Positions 14,334-25,490 of a DNA stretch of 64,000 nt are shown piece after piece; position 1 is the first letter of the stretch; every line of letters begins with the position of its first letter. Made by a program: the position numbers and the translations under genes. The notes below the pieces were generated by a model that made no database searches, was not told the DNA's origin, and saw only the letters and a program-made list of their open reading frames with translations. This stretch comes from Homarus americanus (lineage: Eukaryota; Arthropoda; Malacostraca; Decapoda; Nephropidae): the NCBI RefSeq assembly GCF_018991925.1, contig NW_024735145.1, positions 590,001-654,000 of the forward strand. Direction: 5' to 3'.

Positions 14334-14748
14334 GTTTTCTTGTTTGTTTATACTAATTAATACACCTGTCTTTTCTAATTAATTTACCGTCAATGCAGTT
14401 ATTATTACACCTGTCATCTAATTAACCCGTACACCAATAGTTGCACCTGTCCACTAATTAATTTACCGTCAATGTACTAATTATCTCACCTGTCTAATAT
14501 ATCGTTTGCACTTACCTGTGTTGGGAGTTAGACGTATGGATATAAGGTAAGTTGAGAGAGAGAGAGAGACTGTTCATGGAAAAACTAGATAGAGAAAATG
14601 AGAGAAAGGAGAGAAATAGGGGCTAAAAAGAGAAAGAGAAAGAAAGAAAGAGAGAGAGACCAGCTTTCACACACATCCACATAATATAATCACTTACCTG
14701 TACAAACTAGTGACCCAGGACACAGTTGACCTCCTTAAGACACAACAC

Positions 14749-14850
14749 GGGTCACTGAAGAGGTCACATGAAGAGCTGAAGGTCAGAGGCCACAGAAGAG
14801 GTCACCAGAGAGTCACACGGGGTCACCACTAGGTCACAAGGGGGTCAGAT
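14749..14850 (+). promoter_or_regulatory. Second AGGTCA/GGTCAC half-site cluster
   Basis: AGGTCA starts at 14761, 14780, 14799 and 14831, with further GGGTCAC and GGGGTCAG copies between. It is partly a degenerate minisatellite with unit near AGAGGTCACA. Regulatory use as a nuclear-receptor platform is inference. The cluster may equally be an old tandem repeat. Confidence 0.3.
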
Positions 14851-15019
14851 AGGCAAAGATTTTCTAAAGTTTCCCATGAAAATTTTAAGTTCCTCCGTTT
14901 TCTTTATCTTCTTCCCCTGTGATATTTTTTTTTTGGCACTTGTTTGTACACTAACACTTTTCACAGCTTGTTTGTTTCTTGTTTGATTGTTCTTGTTTGT
15001 TCTTGTATGGGCAGTATCG

Positions 15020-15480
15020 AGTTAGTACTGTTATTATACGGTGGAAAAACGGTGAGAGGGCGTCGCCGTTGTTGAGTGTAAACAGAAACAGGGTCGATGT
15101 TTTTATCTGTTGTTTGAGTATTTTGTGTTTAATGACTTTAGTACTGTTATTATACGGTAGTAACGGGATGATATTAAGCGTGTACTGTTTACCACTGTTT
15201 ATATACGGTTAAAAACGGTACAGTTTCCTTCTTCATTCCCATACCTTTTATATATGGTTAAGAATAGAAATCCTCCCCCAATTACCATTTATTTACTGTT
15301 AAAACACACCTTCTCCCCTCTTAAACGGAGTAAAAAACAGAACATCATCCATCACCGTTAATATACGGATACCAGGGAAAACGGGAACCTTCAACCATTG
15401 GTGATACGAAGCCCCTAAAAAACAGAGGGGCTTTTTTTTATCTGTTATTATACGGTTAACAGATAAACAGAGACGCGTGA
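15020..15480. repeat. Degenerate repeat with ACTGTTATTATACGGTTA core
   Basis: At least seven diverged copies of a short partly palindromic word, e.g. ACTGTTATTATACGG at about 15026 and 15143 and CTGTTATTATACGGTTAACAG-like sequence near 15440, often followed by AAAAACGG. Spacing is irregular (about 45-115 bp). No gene. Confidence 0.55.
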
Positions 15481-15519
15481 GCTTGGTAAACTACTTTTGT
15501 TAAAACGGGAACATCCAAC

Positions 15520-16030
15520 GCCCACTTACTCACGATCCACCCACTTCCCACCGCCCACCACCCACCACCCACCTCTACCACACCTACCATCACCCGCACC
15601 ACACCACCCACTTGTCCCCACCACATACCCCACCCTTACCAACCACCACCCATCCACCCACCCACCCGCCCACCCACCCACCCGCCCACTCGCCCACCCA
15701 CCAAAACAGGGAAGATCTTAGTTAAGAGTTGAGATTGATTAAGGAATTTTATCAATCATCTTGGAGTTGCTTGAGGAAGTTGGTGATAGTGTGGAGAGTG
15801 GGGGGTGAGAGGGAAGGAGTGGGGAAGGGAGGTAGTGAGAGGGGTGAGGAGAAGGAAGAAGGAGAGGAAGAATGGAGAGAGGAGAGAGGGAGAGAGTGGG
15901 GTACGGAGGTAGTGAGAGGGGTGAGGAGAAGGAAGAAGGAGAGGGAGAGAGGAGAGAGTGGGGTAGGGAGGGTAGAGGAGTGGGTTGGGATTAGTGGGGT
16001 GAGTGGGAAGGGTAAGATAGGTGGGTAAGA
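15520..16030. repeat. CCCACC tract followed by purine tract
   Basis: CCACCCACC-type sequence at 15520-15705, then a GGAGAGG purine-rich stretch at 15790-16020 that contains a diverged duplicate of about 90 bp (GTGAGAGGGGTGAGGAGAAG occurs at about 15835 and 15911). Ninety-nine-codon frames on both strands are low complexity. Confidence 0.8.
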
Positions 16031-16074
16031 TGAAAGGATAATTGGACCCAATCTGTTTGTGTTAGTGATTCATA

Positions 16075-16330
16075 CTGAGAGAGAGAGAGAATAATAACAC
16101 ACAGGCACCATCAACAGAGAGATGACGAGAACACTTGATTAAAGAGAGAGAGAGAGAGAGAGAGAGAGAAAGTAAAAAGAGAGTTAATGACAGGAAAGTG
16201 AGAAAGAGAAAGCGACAAAAGACAGAGAGAGGAAGAAAGAAAAATAAAAAGAAAGAGAGATAGCGGGTGACAGAAAAGAAAGAGAAATAGAAAGTGACAA
16301 TAAAGATATAGTAAAGGGATAGTGACAGAA

Positions 16331-16418
<88 letters not shown>
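16075..16418. repeat. GA runs and (AC)43
   Basis: GA runs at 16076-16090 and 16142-16170, a purine-rich stretch with AGAAAGAGAAA words, and a long AC run at 16332-16418. Confidence 0.9.
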
Positions 16419-16421
<3 letters not shown>

Positions 16422-16539
16422 AACCCTCATCAGGAAAACACTAACTCAGGGGTCAGGGTCAAATAGGACGCACCACGTGACCTATAGTGGCAGAAATGAC
16501 CTCTTGATTGAAGGTAATAAAACCAAGTGCCTATAGGAA

Positions 16540-17165
16540 GAGGGAGGAGGAGAGGGAGGATGAAGGGGAGGATAAAGGGAAAGAGGGAGGGGGTGAAGGG
16601 GGAAGAGGAGGGAGGAGGATAAGGGAAGAGAGGAGATGAAGGGACATCAAAGGGTGGATGAGGGAAGAGGAAGAAGAATTAGAGTTGAAGACGAAGAATA
16701 AAGAGCTGAAAGAAGAAGAAAAACAAGAGGGGGAGGAGGAGGAGGCACGTCTGTTTGGAAGCAGGAAAGATGATTTGATTGTGGGAAGATTAAAACGTTG
16801 TGTGTATAGGAAGTTTGAGGAGCAGGAAGTGAAGGAGGAGGAGGAGGAAAGAAGATAGGGAAGAGGAGGAGGGAAGAGGAGGAAGAGGAGAAGGAAAAAA
16901 GATAGGGAGGAGGAGGGAGAAGAGGAGGAGGAGGAGGAGGAGGAGAGGGAGAACGAGGAGGAGGGAGGAGGAGGAGCAAGAGGAGAGAGGAGGAGGAGGA
17001 GGAAGAGGGAGAACGAGGAGGAGGAGGAGGAGGGAGAACGAGGAGGAGGAAGAGGGAGAAGAGAAGGAGGAAGAGGGAGAAGAGGAAGAGGAGAAGGAAA
17101 AAGATAGGGAGGAGGATAGAGAACGAGGAGGAGGAGGAAAAGACGGGGAGGAAGATAAATAGGGG
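16540..17165. repeat. Long homopurine (GGA/GAA)n tract
   Basis: About 620 bases that are overwhelmingly purine on the + strand, with only a less biased island near 16745-16825. Mirror-symmetric homopurine tracts can form triplex (H-) DNA. The 305- and 225-codon minus-strand frames here are Ser/Pro/Leu low complexity and are not accepted as genes. Confidence 0.9.
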
Positions 17166-17514
17166 GAATATGAGGGAAGAAGGGGGGGAGGCAGGAAGGA
17201 AGAAGAGGTACAGGGAGAAAGGGAGAGATGCGTGTGTGAGAGATAGTGTCTCCTTGCCCCTGAGAAATACAGCAGTCGTGTCTAAGTCTTCCTCTCCCAC
17301 TCTCCCAGCACCTCTTCCACACATACTTCCCTCTCCCTCTCTCTCCCACTCCCCTTTTCTCTTCCATCAACGCCCTCTCTCCCTCCCAATTCCCTCCCTC
17401 TTCCACACTGACCTCCCACTCCTTCTCCCTCTCGCATTGACCTCCCACTCATCTCATTCTCTCCCTTCCTCACCTCTCCCTCCCTCTCCCCTTTTCACTC
17501 CCGAGGAACATAAA

Positions 17515-17516
<2 letters not shown>

Positions 17517-17579
<63 letters not shown>
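17517..17579. repeat. (GT)31 microsatellite
   Basis: Pure GT run. The following 17640-18220 is A/T-rich unique-looking sequence in which no gene, RNA or repeat is recognised. Confidence 0.95.
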
Positions 17580-17580
<1 letters not shown>

Positions 17581-18689
17581 GGATCAGAACAAAAACGTAT
17601 GGCTGACGTTACACTAGAAGCCACACTCAGAATACATAATGAATAGCATGAATACATTACAGATTATAAAATGTATGAATCCATCACATAACACTACAGT
17701 AAATTTGTTTGAATAATGTATAATAATAACTCAGGATGTGTCGTAATGTATAATTTGTAAAAGTTTGAAGAAAATTAATACATCTATCATTCAAGCTACA
17801 AATACTTTTACAAATTGGGTTTTAAAAATATATCTAATCTATTTTTTCAAAGTTTAGATCAAATGTATAACTAATATTCATTATTTATTATTATACACTG
17901 CATATATATATGTATAGGATCATATAGGTAGATTAATAACTTTACCGGGAACTTCTCAACCAACTGGTAATTGATATATGTAAATGGTTGTAGAGTTGAT
18001 GTAGCGTAGTTGCGATAGAGAGGGGGGAGGGGAGACAGTCATATCTTGATATTTATTTATTTTTTCTCCAATACGAATGCCTATAGAGGTTTAAATCACG
18101 TACTGTATATCAGAAAGTCTATATTAAATCACTGTTTTTTATTTACTTTCTATATATCACAAATGTATCACAGTGCACAGAAATACTACATTATGTGTCC
18201 TGGTTATGAGGATACGTGGTTTGTTTTCTCTCTCTCTCTCTATCTCTCTGTCTCTTTTCAGTATCCGTCACGTGATTGGTTGGTTTTGAAGTCTTGTTAT
18301 GGTTCACTGTGAGGTAAATTGTTTGGTTATTGGAGGGTAGGGGGAGGGGTGGTGATTAGTGACCGTGGGAATTTTACGCGCTTCGTGGGAATATTTTGTC
18401 GTAGGGGAATATTTTGTACACTAAACTTATCTTAAATGGTACTTTTTAGCACACGTGATGTACATGTGCTGTGAGTATTGAACACGCGATAGAGGGCAGA
18501 GTGAGTGTGGGTTGATGGTGGGTGTGGGAAGTGTGAGTTTGTGTGTGTGTGTGTGTGTGGGAGAGGTGAGGTAGGGAGGTGAGGTACCCCGTGACCACCT
18601 GCTAGACGAGGAAGGTCCGCACACCACGGCCGCTGCCTCACGACTGACTCTACCAACCCAACCCCTCCCCGACCCGACCCCCTGCTACC

Positions 18690-19100
18690 AGCACCTCACA
18701 TGACACCAGGCTGCCACCGTGCATGACACTAGGCCGTCACCTCACTTTACACCAGGCTGTCACCTCACATGATACCAGGCTGTCACCTCACATGACACCA
18801 GGCTGCCACCTCACATGACACTAGGCCGTCACCGTGCATGACACCAGGCTGTCACCTCACATGACACCAGGCTGTCACCTCACATGATACCAGGCTGTCA
18901 CCTCACGTGACACCAGGCTGCCACCTCACATGACACTAGGCTGTCACCGTGCATGACACCAGGCTGCCACCTCACATGACACTAGGCTGTCACCGTGCAT
19001 GACACCAGGCTGCCACCTCACATGACACTAGGCTGTCACCGTGCATGACACCAGGCTGTCACCTCACATGACACTAGGCTGTCACCGTGCATGACACTTA
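18690..19100. repeat. 23-bp minisatellite, about 18 copies
   Basis: Unit ACATGACACCAGGCTGTCACCTC, measured at strict 23-bp steps (AGG at 18708, 18731, 18754, 18777). Two sub-types alternate toward the 3' side: CCTCACATGACAC and CCGTGCATGACAC, producing a 46-bp higher-order repeat. There are no spacers, so it is not CRISPR. Confidence 0.95.
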
Positions 19101-19124
19101 CCTGACGATCGCGCGACATCACAA

Positions 19125-19142
19125 CCTAACCTAACCTAACCC
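19125..19142. repeat. Short telomere-like CCTAACCTAACC block
   Basis: Three to four AACCT units directly after the 23-bp array. Confidence 0.6.
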
Positions 19143-19344
19143 TACCTGCTCCCAGTAGTGAAGTATAATACGTATTGAATATCATTAAACCCCGTAGGAC
19201 AGGTGTGTTTCATGGATACCTCTCAGTCTTCTTGATCAGGTGTGTGGGACAGGTGTGTTGTGTTTAGGTGACAGGTGTGGTGAGGGTGGTGGAGAGTGGT
19301 GTGGCGTGTGTACTTTGTGTATGTTTACTTACAAACATACGCAC

Positions 19345-19517
19345 ACAGGGGAGTATCATACACACACGGGAGTATCATACACACACAGGAGTATCATACG
19401 CACACGGGAGTATCATACACACACGGGAGTATCATACACACACGGGAGTATCATACACACACGGCAGTATCATACACACACGGGAGTATCATACACACAC
19501 GGGAGTATCATACACAC
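19345..19517. repeat. 19-bp minisatellite GGGAGTATCATACACACAC
   Basis: Nine copies at strict 19-bp steps (AGTATCAT at 19352, 19371, 19390 and onward). Because 19 is not a multiple of three, all three + strand frames read as open, giving the 95-106 codon artefact frames. Confidence 0.95.
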
Positions 19518-19519
19518 AT

Positions 19520-19905
19520 GCTGTTAAAAGTCTTCATTTCAGAATTAGGAGTTTTATTTCGGAATTTACGTCTTTATTCGGAATTTAAGGCATTTGCTTA
19601 GGAACCGCGAAATTATAAGCAATTCCCAGGATATCGAACTTGGTTTTGGGAGTCGTGCCAATTTCAGTAACCTCAGTGCCAGTGCCAGAGTTGGACACCC
19701 TTGACGTCTTAGAATTAGCGCCAGTGCCAAGAGACTGTACTTGTTTCTAAATTCCCGATAGAAATTCCTGAAATAATTCTCACTAACTCCAGGTTCTGAC
19801 TGACCATTCCTTACAAGTTCTCTCTTTGTAAAGGTGTCGTGGGTTCGATCCCGGGGCGCTCCCAGTCCACCCAGGTGTAAATGGGTACCTGACTTAACAG
19901 TTTGG
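19520..19905 (+). mobile_element. tRNA-derived SINE-like fragment (B-box)
   Basis: Positions 19843-19857 contain GTGGGTTCGATCCCG, a near-perfect RNA polymerase III B-box as in the T-arm of tRNA, followed by CCCAGTCCACCCAGGTGTAA and GGGTACCTG, a combination I know from tRNA-derived SINEs of aquatic invertebrates. The upstream part (19520-19810) is unique-looking with a CAGTGCCAGTGCCAGAG direct repeat and may belong to the same element. No A-box or complete tRNA fold is seen. Boundaries and target duplications are not defined. Confidence 0.5.
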
Positions 19906-19949
19906 GGAAGTTAAGGTGGTCGAGTACAGTGCCGGCGACGATGTTGTCT

Positions 19950-20015
<66 letters not shown>

Positions 20016-20180
20016 TTGAATATCACATTGGATGATTTACTTTCAGAGATGTGCATATTTAATTTAATATTGTTACTCTTGCTAAAGGTTTACGTGAGCG
20101 TCTTGTATGTATGCATGCATGTACGTATGTATGTATGTATGTATGTATGTACGTATGTATGTATGTATTTATGTATGTAT
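19950..20180. repeat. (AC)31 and (GTAT)n runs
   Basis: An AC run at about 19950-20012 and a GTAT-type tetranucleotide run with GTAC variants at 20104-20180. Confidence 0.95.
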
Positions 20181-20310
20181 GGTCACAGGTCAAAAGTCAA
20201 GGTCACAGGTAAATGTCATTATGTCACCACTTGGCATGAACTTGTGGCACCCCTTGGCACCCATTCCCTTGGATATGACGATATTTGGCAGCCAATGTTG
20301 TGTTTAGTCA
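20181..20310. mobile_element. Dispersed-repeat fragment with GGTCACAGGTCAAAAGTCA
   Basis: GGTCACAGGTCAAAAGTCAA at 20181 is followed by TTGGCATGAACTTGTGGCAC and TTGGATATGACGATATTTGG. I recognise this phrasing from a repeat family common in mollusc and crustacean genomes; the match is from memory and no open frame is present. It carries AGGTCA half-sites as part of the element. Confidence 0.3.
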
Positions 20311-20379
20311 AAGTGTCAATATTTAAGTGAGTCAGTGTGTTGTGTGTTGGTTAGTTTACTTCTGTGTTTTGTTCTTTCT

Positions 20380-20700
20380 TCCCTTTTCTTCCTCCTCCTT
20401 TCGTCTTTATTACTTCTTTCTTTTTCCTCTTCCTTCTTCCTCCGTTTGTTCTTCCTCTCTCTCTTCCTCTTCATTTGAATTATCCATGTTTTTTTTCTTT
20501 CTAAGTCTCCTCTCTTCTCTATTTATCTCTCTTCCTTCCTTCATCCCACTACTATCTTTATCTCACTTTATCCCAACCTCCTTCCTATACCCTTCTTACC
20601 CATTACCTCTATTCTCGCCCCTCAAGCTATCTGTACTATCCACCATCCATTAATTACTCCTCTATCCTTCACCTATAACTATCCATCCCTTGCTATCGTA
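20380..20700. repeat. Pyrimidine-rich low-complexity stretch
   Basis: T/C-rich sequence with TTCCTCC and CTATCC words. A 108-codon frame through it is Ser/Phe/Leu low complexity. It could serve as a long polypyrimidine tract upstream of the candidate exon at 20788. Confidence 0.6.
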
Positions 20701-20787
20701 ACTATCCCATTCTGTGACTGTCTTTCCCCGTATGCGTCTCCTAACCTCTTTCCTTCGTCGTGCAATTCACCTATCACATACGTCCAG

Positions 20788-20863
20788 CACGGCGGCCGGC
20801 ACCCTACTGACTGACTTGCTGCCTCCGTCACCACCCCAACACAGGCTCCGGGTACCACTGAAG
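20788..20863 (+). other. Candidate exon of unknown gene (weak)
   Basis: A 76-base GC-richer segment follows a pyrimidine stretch ending in AG (20786-20787) and ends at AAG followed by GTATCA. One frame is open throughout (25 codons after one base) and ends in phase 0, so it would be phase-compatible with the segment at 24064. The donor is weak and no protein family is recognised. It could be chance. Confidence 0.15.
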
Positions 20864-21289
20864 GTATCATAATCCCCGTTTTCTATTAAGAATTTTCACA
20901 TCTAACTCGTCTTGATCCATGGTAATGTAAACAATGGCTGATGTGTTTGATGTCTTCCCCCCGATAGAGTTTGAAATTGAGTTTGTTATTGAGTTATAGA
21001 CATGTTGTAGTCTGTTTATCTATCTATCTATGTCTAATTTATCTATCTATCTTATGTTTTTTATGAGGGCATGGTGCCGTGGCTCTACCGGGTGCCTCCC
21101 AACAGTGTCTGGCACCCACAGGATCGATGACTTATGCCAGTTTGTGTTTGTGGTAATTAGGATGAAGTCATTTTGTTTTCCGTGTGGTGGTGGTGGTGGT
21201 GATGGTAGTGATGGTGGTTGTAGTGATGGACTCTCAAAGGTTCGTACGATAATTTTTCCTCTTTATTGGAAATGTGAGAATCCATCTGA

Positions 21290-21510
21290 CTGTCTGCTGA
21301 GGATTATGACCGGTCCGTTCGTCCGTACGTCCGTGATATATCTTTGTCCGTGTAATAACTCCCACAAAAATTATCAGAATTTAACTAGACATTGTACAGG
21401 GGATTTTACCCATAGGCCCTTGGGTGAGTTCGAATTTGGAGTGTTAATGTCCGTCCGTTCGTCTGTTATACTTGTCCTTGGAATAACTTCTCCAAATATG
21501 ATCAGACTTT
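21290..21510. mobile_element. Dispersed repeat with GTCCGT and GTAATAACTCC words
   Basis: Two internal sub-copies share the order GTCCGTCCGTTCGTC, TTGTCC, GGAATAACT/GTAATAACTCC, ATCAGAATTT/ATCAGACTTT (at about 21318-21378 and 21450-21510). The wording resembles a widespread invertebrate interspersed repeat whose copies also contain GGTCAAGGTCA, as at 20181. It has no open frame. The family assignment is from memory. Confidence 0.35.
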
Positions 21511-21519
21511 AATGGGACT

Positions 21520-21785
21520 GCAGAATAATAAACCACATTTCAGAGTAATTAGACTTCATAATTATAACTCAGAATCGATAATTATAATTAATATAGAGAT
21601 TAATTAGACTTCAGATTAATTAGACTTTAGAATATGTCATTATATTTCAGGCAAATTAGACTCCCCTCTATTAAATCGCATTTTAAGGTAATTAGTCTTC
21701 AGAATATTTAATCATTGCAGAGTAATTAGATTCCAAGTTTATTAATGAGACTCGAGAATAATTAATTAAAGTTCTGAATTACCAA
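21520..21785. repeat. Degenerate TAATTAGACTTCAGAATAAT repeat
   Basis: About nine diverged copies of CAGAGTAATTAGACTTCAGA-like sequence at 20-35 bp spacing, strongly A/T-rich. No gene. Confidence 0.55.
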
Positions 21786-21827
21786 TAAAAAGCCGAGCCG
21801 GAGTTTGAGGTGAGTATGATTAGTTCC

Positions 21828-21885
21828 GGCCACCAGGTGAACATCCGGTCCCTATGTGAACATCCGGCCACGTGAACATCCGACC
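21828..21885. repeat. Short GTGAACATCCGGCC repeat, three copies
   Basis: Three copies of GTGAACATCCGG/GTGAACATCCGA separated by short CCACC or TCCCTAT spacers. Confidence 0.7.
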
Positions 21886-21965
21886 AGACATCGATATACG
21901 ACTCTAGCTAGAAAACTTTTAATGCTTATATAAAATGTAAAAGAATGTAGAAACACTATTATTAG

Positions 21966-21979
21966 TAAGTAGTAGTAGC

Positions 21980-22013
<34 letters not shown>

Positions 22014-22020
22014 AGCAGCA
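21966..22020. repeat. (AGT)n microsatellite
   Basis: AGT/AGC trinucleotide run of about 50 bp. The sequence 22030-22530 around it is A/T-rich with nothing recognisable. Confidence 0.9.
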
Positions 22021-22539
22021 GTAGTATATCGTAAGTCACCTTACCGCAACAGCATAAAAAACACCAAAATTAACCATGGAATAATAACAAGACAAGTAAT
22101 TAATTAGTGTTACAAGACGAAATTAATTACTCCAATGGTCATTAAAACAATTAATTACCATAACATCTATCATTTTTAACCCCAGGTATTTAACTTAACG
22201 GTAATTAACATGTTTATAATTAAATACATCCAAATCCATTCATAAAAGACTATATCAGATCTTAATTTAGATTTTCCTCATTTAGCTAAGTTTATCGAAC
22301 GGTTAATGGGGATAGTCTATTAACTCTTTATGCACGATGGTCCTCTATGGGCTTAATAAAATCATCTGACCTTAACTAAATCAAATATTAACAATGGTGT
22401 CCCGTAGTGAAGGGGTTAATATCATGGTTTACCCTCAAATTGAAAAAATAAAATAGTTAGGGATGAAGTGGCAAGAGGGAGATAGAGAAAACGAAGTAGA
22501 TGTTAGGGGTTACTTGTCTATAATTTTCCTGGTCCTCAG

Positions 22540-22925
22540 TTTTAATGGTTGCCAGTTTTAATAGACAGGCCCCGGATTTTATGTGTTTTAGTCCTAATGG
22601 GCCCCTTTTTTGGTAGTCTAGTCCGTATAGGCCCCAGTTCTAGTATGTCTCAGGTATGATGGGACCCTTTTCTGATAGGTTTCTAGTCTGTATACGTCCC
22701 AGGTCTCGTGTCTCAGTCCTAATGGGCCCCAGGTCTATTAGTTTCTAGTCCGTATAGGCCCCAGTTCTCATATGCCCTAGTCGTAATGGGTCTAGTTTTA
22801 ATCGGCCTCAGTTTTATTAGGCACCAGTAATAGACCTTAATCCTATATGACCCAGTTTTAATATTATTCAGTCCTGTTAGACCCCAGTTCTAATAGACCC
22901 CAGTGTTAAGGGACCTCATTTGAAC
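22540..22925 (+). repeat. Dispersed CCCAGTTCTAATAGGCC-type repeat, block A
   Basis: About 15 strongly diverged units built on GGCCCCAGTTCTAATAGG; the words CCCAGTT, CTAATGGGCCCC and GTCCGTATAGGCCCC recur at 20-30 bp steps. The same family occurs in reverse at 31235-31510 and forward at 31925-31995, and in mask introns. No gene. Confidence 0.7.
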
Positions 22926-23024
22926 TGCCCCTCCCCCCTCCCCCCTCTCTGCTGCAGCGTAATCTCACTTAACCATTACGATTATCTCAAACAATTACTG
23001 CAACCTGATTGGATAAGACCCAAA

Positions 23025-23175
<151 letters not shown>

Positions 23176-23864
23176 GGTAATTAGTTGGCCTTGTGATAAG
23201 CGTTTTATGGCCATGGATAGATTGATTGTGGTAATTAGTAGATAAACCAATTAGTAAACAGTAACTCAATTAGGTAAATAAAATTACCGTAGAGCCTTTA
23301 GTTCAGGTCAGGTCAAGTCAGTTTTGTATCTAATGACGTGCAGAAATAAGTACACGTACTGTTAATAGGTTGGCGTGTCCTGTTTGTGGTACTTTTCCAT
23401 CCTTGGGTGTCTGGCAGCACGTGTTGGTCACCTTTGTTCGAGAATTCGTTTTTATTTTTTGTAGTTAAATGCCTCGTTTATTCAAGTATATTATATAATT
23501 GAAAAGGAAATTGTAAAAGTTTAATTATTACGGAAGTTTGTTTGAATATTGTGTAACTGAAACTCAAATTAGGTTAAGTTTCATAAGTAAAAATCGTTCG
23601 TCTGGCAGAGAGATTGTTGTTCACCCTGGGGAAACCAGAATGGCGTGCGACTGTTTTATAATTGTATTTATCCACGAATTTATTCTTCTGATGAGTTTAC
23701 GACACTTAATTATTTATACCAATTTATTTAATCTTTGTGTAATAAAACTATACATCCTGTCCACCTGTAGAGAGACTTAAGAGGACAGGGCCCGCTCCTG
23801 GTACAACAACTTCTACACAGCCACAGTTCTCAAACTTGGCTGAATAACCGCTCTAACATACTCG

Positions 23865-24109
23865 TGACGTCAGCGTCTTGGCGGCCAACCACACCGCCTT
23901 ATTTGCCGCGATATTTTGCCGTTTTTTATCCCCAAATTCGTTTTCTTTCAATACCTTTCACCGTTTGAGGAAACTTCAAGATCTCGGAATTACAGATGAA
24001 ATATATATTTTTTTACCGGATCAACCCAGTAGTGTATCATAATAATTATTCCTTTCTTCCCAGGTCATTGGAGTTCCCACCGAGAGGAGTGACGCCATCG
24101 ATGACGTCA
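23865..24109. promoter_or_regulatory. CRE/NF1 cluster, possible CpG-type promoter
   Basis: Perfect TGACGTCA cAMP-response elements occur at 23865-23872 and 24102-24109, with a half-site TGACGTA at about 24123. TTGGCGGCCAA, an NF1-like palindrome, lies at about 23879-23889. CpG dinucleotides are locally frequent (GCGTC, GGCGGCC, GCCGCGATA) compared with the A/T-rich flanks. A promoter or first-exon region is inferred; no initiation site can be proven from sequence. Confidence 0.35.
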
Positions 24110-24194
24110 GTGTGGCTGTTGATGACGTAGGGAGCAGAAAGTAACCCTCAACGCCAGCGGTGATTCACATTCCTCGGGGTTTCCGGTCAGCTGA
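24064..24194 (+). other. Candidate noncoding or terminal exon
   Basis: A TTCCTTTCTTCCCAG acceptor ends at 24063 and a strong GTAAGT donor follows at 24195. All three frames meet stops before the donor, so as an internal exon it would be untranslated. Read from the acceptor in phase 0 it gives 26 plausible codons (VIGVPTERSDAIDDV and onward) to a TAA at 24142-24144, so a terminal coding exon is the alternative. If transcription starts near the CRE cluster, 23.9-24.19 kb could instead be a first exon. No family recognised. Confidence 0.3.
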
Positions 24195-24269
24195 GTAAGT
24201 CTCGAGGGCGTGATGACAGACAACACGTACCCTCATGGTAGATAAAACTAAGAGGTGTCATGGAGTGAG

Positions 24270-24334
24270 GTAGGTTAGGTTAGGTTAATATTTTGTGATG
24301 TTATATTGTTATTTGGAGCCTTCTGGAAGAGATA

Positions 24335-24378
<44 letters not shown>
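24270..24378. repeat. GGTTAGGTTAGG block and (CT)n run
   Basis: Telomere-like units at about 24270-24287 and a CT run at 24340-24378. Confidence 0.85.
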
Positions 24379-24381
<3 letters not shown>

Positions 24382-24494
24382 CATCTATCAATTTATCTTG
24401 TAATTTATTTTAATCTTTTGTACTTTTTTTTTTAATTTGTAAATATTTCAATTGGGGAAATAGCCCGGATTTTTTATTAATTTTTCTTGAACCA

Positions 24495-25250
24495 AACAAA
24501 AATGAGAGGGAGTGAGTGGGAGGGAGAGGGGAGGAAGGAGAATGAGAGGGATTAGAGGAGATGTTTGTATTTATTTATTTATTATTTTATTTAGTAGTGG
24601 GGAAGAAAGGATCTGCCGTCACCATGCCTAAGGGAGTGGGGTGGGGTGGTTGGGGAGAGAGGGGGGGAGTGGGGCTGTTGTCACCTGCCTGAGGGGTTTC
24701 GGGTGGAGGGCCGTTGGGGAGGGGGAAGGGGAGGTGAGGGGGATCGCCACACCTGCGTGTTTCGCTGCCGGTAGAAGAGGGATGGTGGTGGGTGGGGGGA
24801 GGGGGTGGTGGTGGGTGGGGGGAAGGGGGTAAGGGTGATGGTGGAGGAACGAGGTAAAGGGAGAGGGAGGAAGGGTGAGGGAAGAGGAAGGGTGGGTTGG
24901 GGAGGAAGAAGAGGGGAGGAAGAGATAGAAGAGGGGTAGGAGGAGGAGGAGAGGAAGAAGATAAGGTGACAAAGAATAAGTGCTTCAGGGATAGGAGTGA
25001 AGGGTAGGGGATGGAGGAGACTGTGATAAATGAGAGAGAGAAGGAGAAGGTTGGGGAGGGATGAGAGGGAGTGGAGAGGGGGGAGGAGGTAGGGTTGAAG
25101 AGAGGGAGGAGAAAGACGGCTGAGGAGAAGAGGGTGTGGAAGGAACGGAGGGAGGAGAGAGAAGAAGGTGAGGGAGGGGTGAAAAGGAGGAGATAGAAAG
25201 GGAGAGGGAAGGTGAAGGAGGGAGAGAAAGAGGAGAGGGAGAGATATCAG
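24495..25250. repeat. G/A-rich tract with GGTGGTGGG words
   Basis: About 750 bases of purine-dominated sequence, including GGGGAGGGGGTGGTGGTGGG at 24793-24830, a candidate G-quadruplex region. The 114-codon minus frame is Pro/Leu/Ser low complexity. Confidence 0.8.
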
Positions 25251-25284
25251 ATAACTAGTACTAAGACAGGGACCCTTCAGACCA

Positions 25285-25490
25285 CAAACACCTCCCTCCC
25301 TCCCTCCCTCCGCCCTCCTGTCTTTGACCCTTGACCTTCACCTGTGACCTCCAGACGAACGTAGGAGAGAGACAGTAGGAAAGACAGATAGATAGAGAGG
25401 GGCGGATAGAATATATATAGACAAAGACAGAATGAGAGAGAGAGAGAGAAGGGAGAATGGGTTTGCCAATGAGAGAGAGAGGGGGGGGGT
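25285..25490. repeat. CCCT units and GA-rich sequence
   Basis: CCCT units at about 25289-25312, GATAGATAGAGAG words and a GA run near 25435-25450. 25540-25660 contains two CCAAT-type boxes (GACCAATC) in a duplicated context, which could be regulatory but has no gene beside it. Confidence 0.7.

Noticed and set aside
16531..17448. Minus-strand open frame of 305 codons
   Set aside because: It is almost wholly Ser/Pro/Leu translated from a homopurine tract, with no domain and no splice or codon-usage support.
18590..18700. Possible coding exon reading RDHLLDEEGPHTTAAAS
   Set aside because: The frame is open and GC-rich, but the upstream acceptor lacks a pyrimidine tract, no good donor exists, and it runs into the 23-bp minisatellite.
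19843..19857. Intact tRNA gene
   Set aside because: A B-box is present, but I see no matching A-box, acceptor stem or anticodon arm at the right spacing; a SINE-like relic is likelier.
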